Assembly: GCF_014839805.1 (NCBI RefSeq)
Contig: NC_051139.1
Coordinates: forward strand, 2,294,001-2,358,000
Source of the DNA: Manduca sexta
Lineage: Eukaryota > Arthropoda > Insecta > Lepidoptera > Sphingidae
Direction of reading: 5' to 3'
DNA length: 64,000 nucleotides
The position numbers were made by a program, and so were the translations under genes. Under the pieces are notes generated by a model, which was not told the origin of the DNA, did not search any database, and saw only the letters and a list, made by a program, of their open reading frames with translations. The stretch's first letter is position 1. Every line of letters starts with the position of its first letter. Below, piece by piece: positions 63,881 to 64,000 of the stretch.

Positions 63881-64000
63881 CCCGGCTATCCCGTAGGAGA
63901 GCCGCCAAAATAGAGCCTTTTGCAGCCTCATTTTCACTTCCTAGCTATCACTATTTTATAAATAAAAGTTGGACCTCTGGAGTCCCCTATGTGAAATTTA

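Larger units (their letters stand above)
54855..64000 (+). other. conu: Intron 3 of the RhoGAP gene, continuing past the window
   Basis: No exon with RhoGAP-domain sequence is visible to base 64000. The intron holds the candidate alternative first exon (58168-58257), two retroposons with clear target duplications (60670-60811, 61854-61922), a CpG-rich block (61331-61590) and a minus-strand promoter near 63846. Stretches 55100-58050, 58270-60650 and 61940-63550 show only AT-rich sequence. Confidence 0.6.

Noticed and set aside
63656..63937. Two overlapping minus-strand frames of 93 and 82 codons
   Set aside because: Both start upstream of the TATA/Inr +1 inferred at 63846 and have no recognisable domain, so they would not be in the transcript as read.

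Overview
The window looks like nuclear DNA of a lepidopteran (moth or butterfly). It is strongly AT-rich and almost free of long ORFs. It is littered with repeats typical of that order: Helitrons with the GCCCGCGGC(T/C)(T/C)CGCCCGCG terminus and A^T insertion sites, tRNA-derived SINE pieces, RTE-like LINE tails and a Harbinger-type MITE. There are no operons, no rRNA or tRNA genes and no CRISPR array.

The one gene I can support runs on the + strand. It is the 5' part of a Rho GTPase-activating protein of the ARHGAP18/28/40 family (Drosophila conundrum). Two coding exons are clear. Exon 19420-19567 has a strong polypyrimidine acceptor, an ATG at 19438 and a GTAGGT donor. Exon 54616-54854 (or -54863) follows 35 kb later. 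They join in phase (codon G|AA) and rebuild an acidic stretch followed by EGELETEWLQAAGL, then QAAAV..RV and PDIRDVF, which are N-terminal hallmarks of the family. The catalytic RhoGAP domain is not in the window and must lie beyond 64000. A CpG-rich block at about 1440-1970 with a GTGAGT donor at 1971 is the best candidate for the promoter and 5'UTR exon.

The most interesting gene-level signal is a set of possible alternative starts. The strongest is a 30-codon exon at 58168-58257, with an in-frame stop just upstream, GC-rich third positions and a GTGAGT donor. It ends in phase 0, exactly like the donors of exon 54616, so both could splice to the same downstream exon. Weaker candidates are a TATA/NRF1-site promoter at 50131-50445, whose first ATG reaches a GTGAGT donor in the phase required by exon 54616, and CpG-rich blocks at 25060-25721 and 49171-49345. 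At the right edge a separate minus-strand core promoter (TATA, Inr, DPE-like) sits at about 63813-63880 and may start another gene.

Region by region: 1-1440 is flank with an old Helitron carrying a nested retroposon; 1971-19419 is intron 1 with a CRE-rich cluster at 13327-13425 and an inverted repeat at 14223-14351; 19568-54615 is intron 2 and carries most of the repeats, including a tandem Helitron pair with six exact-length 123-bp internal units at 37566-39055; 54855-64000 is intron 3 with the alternative first exon and two young retroposons with clear target-site duplications. No undescribed multi-gene system is visible; the novelty lies in alternative promoter architecture and repeat structure.
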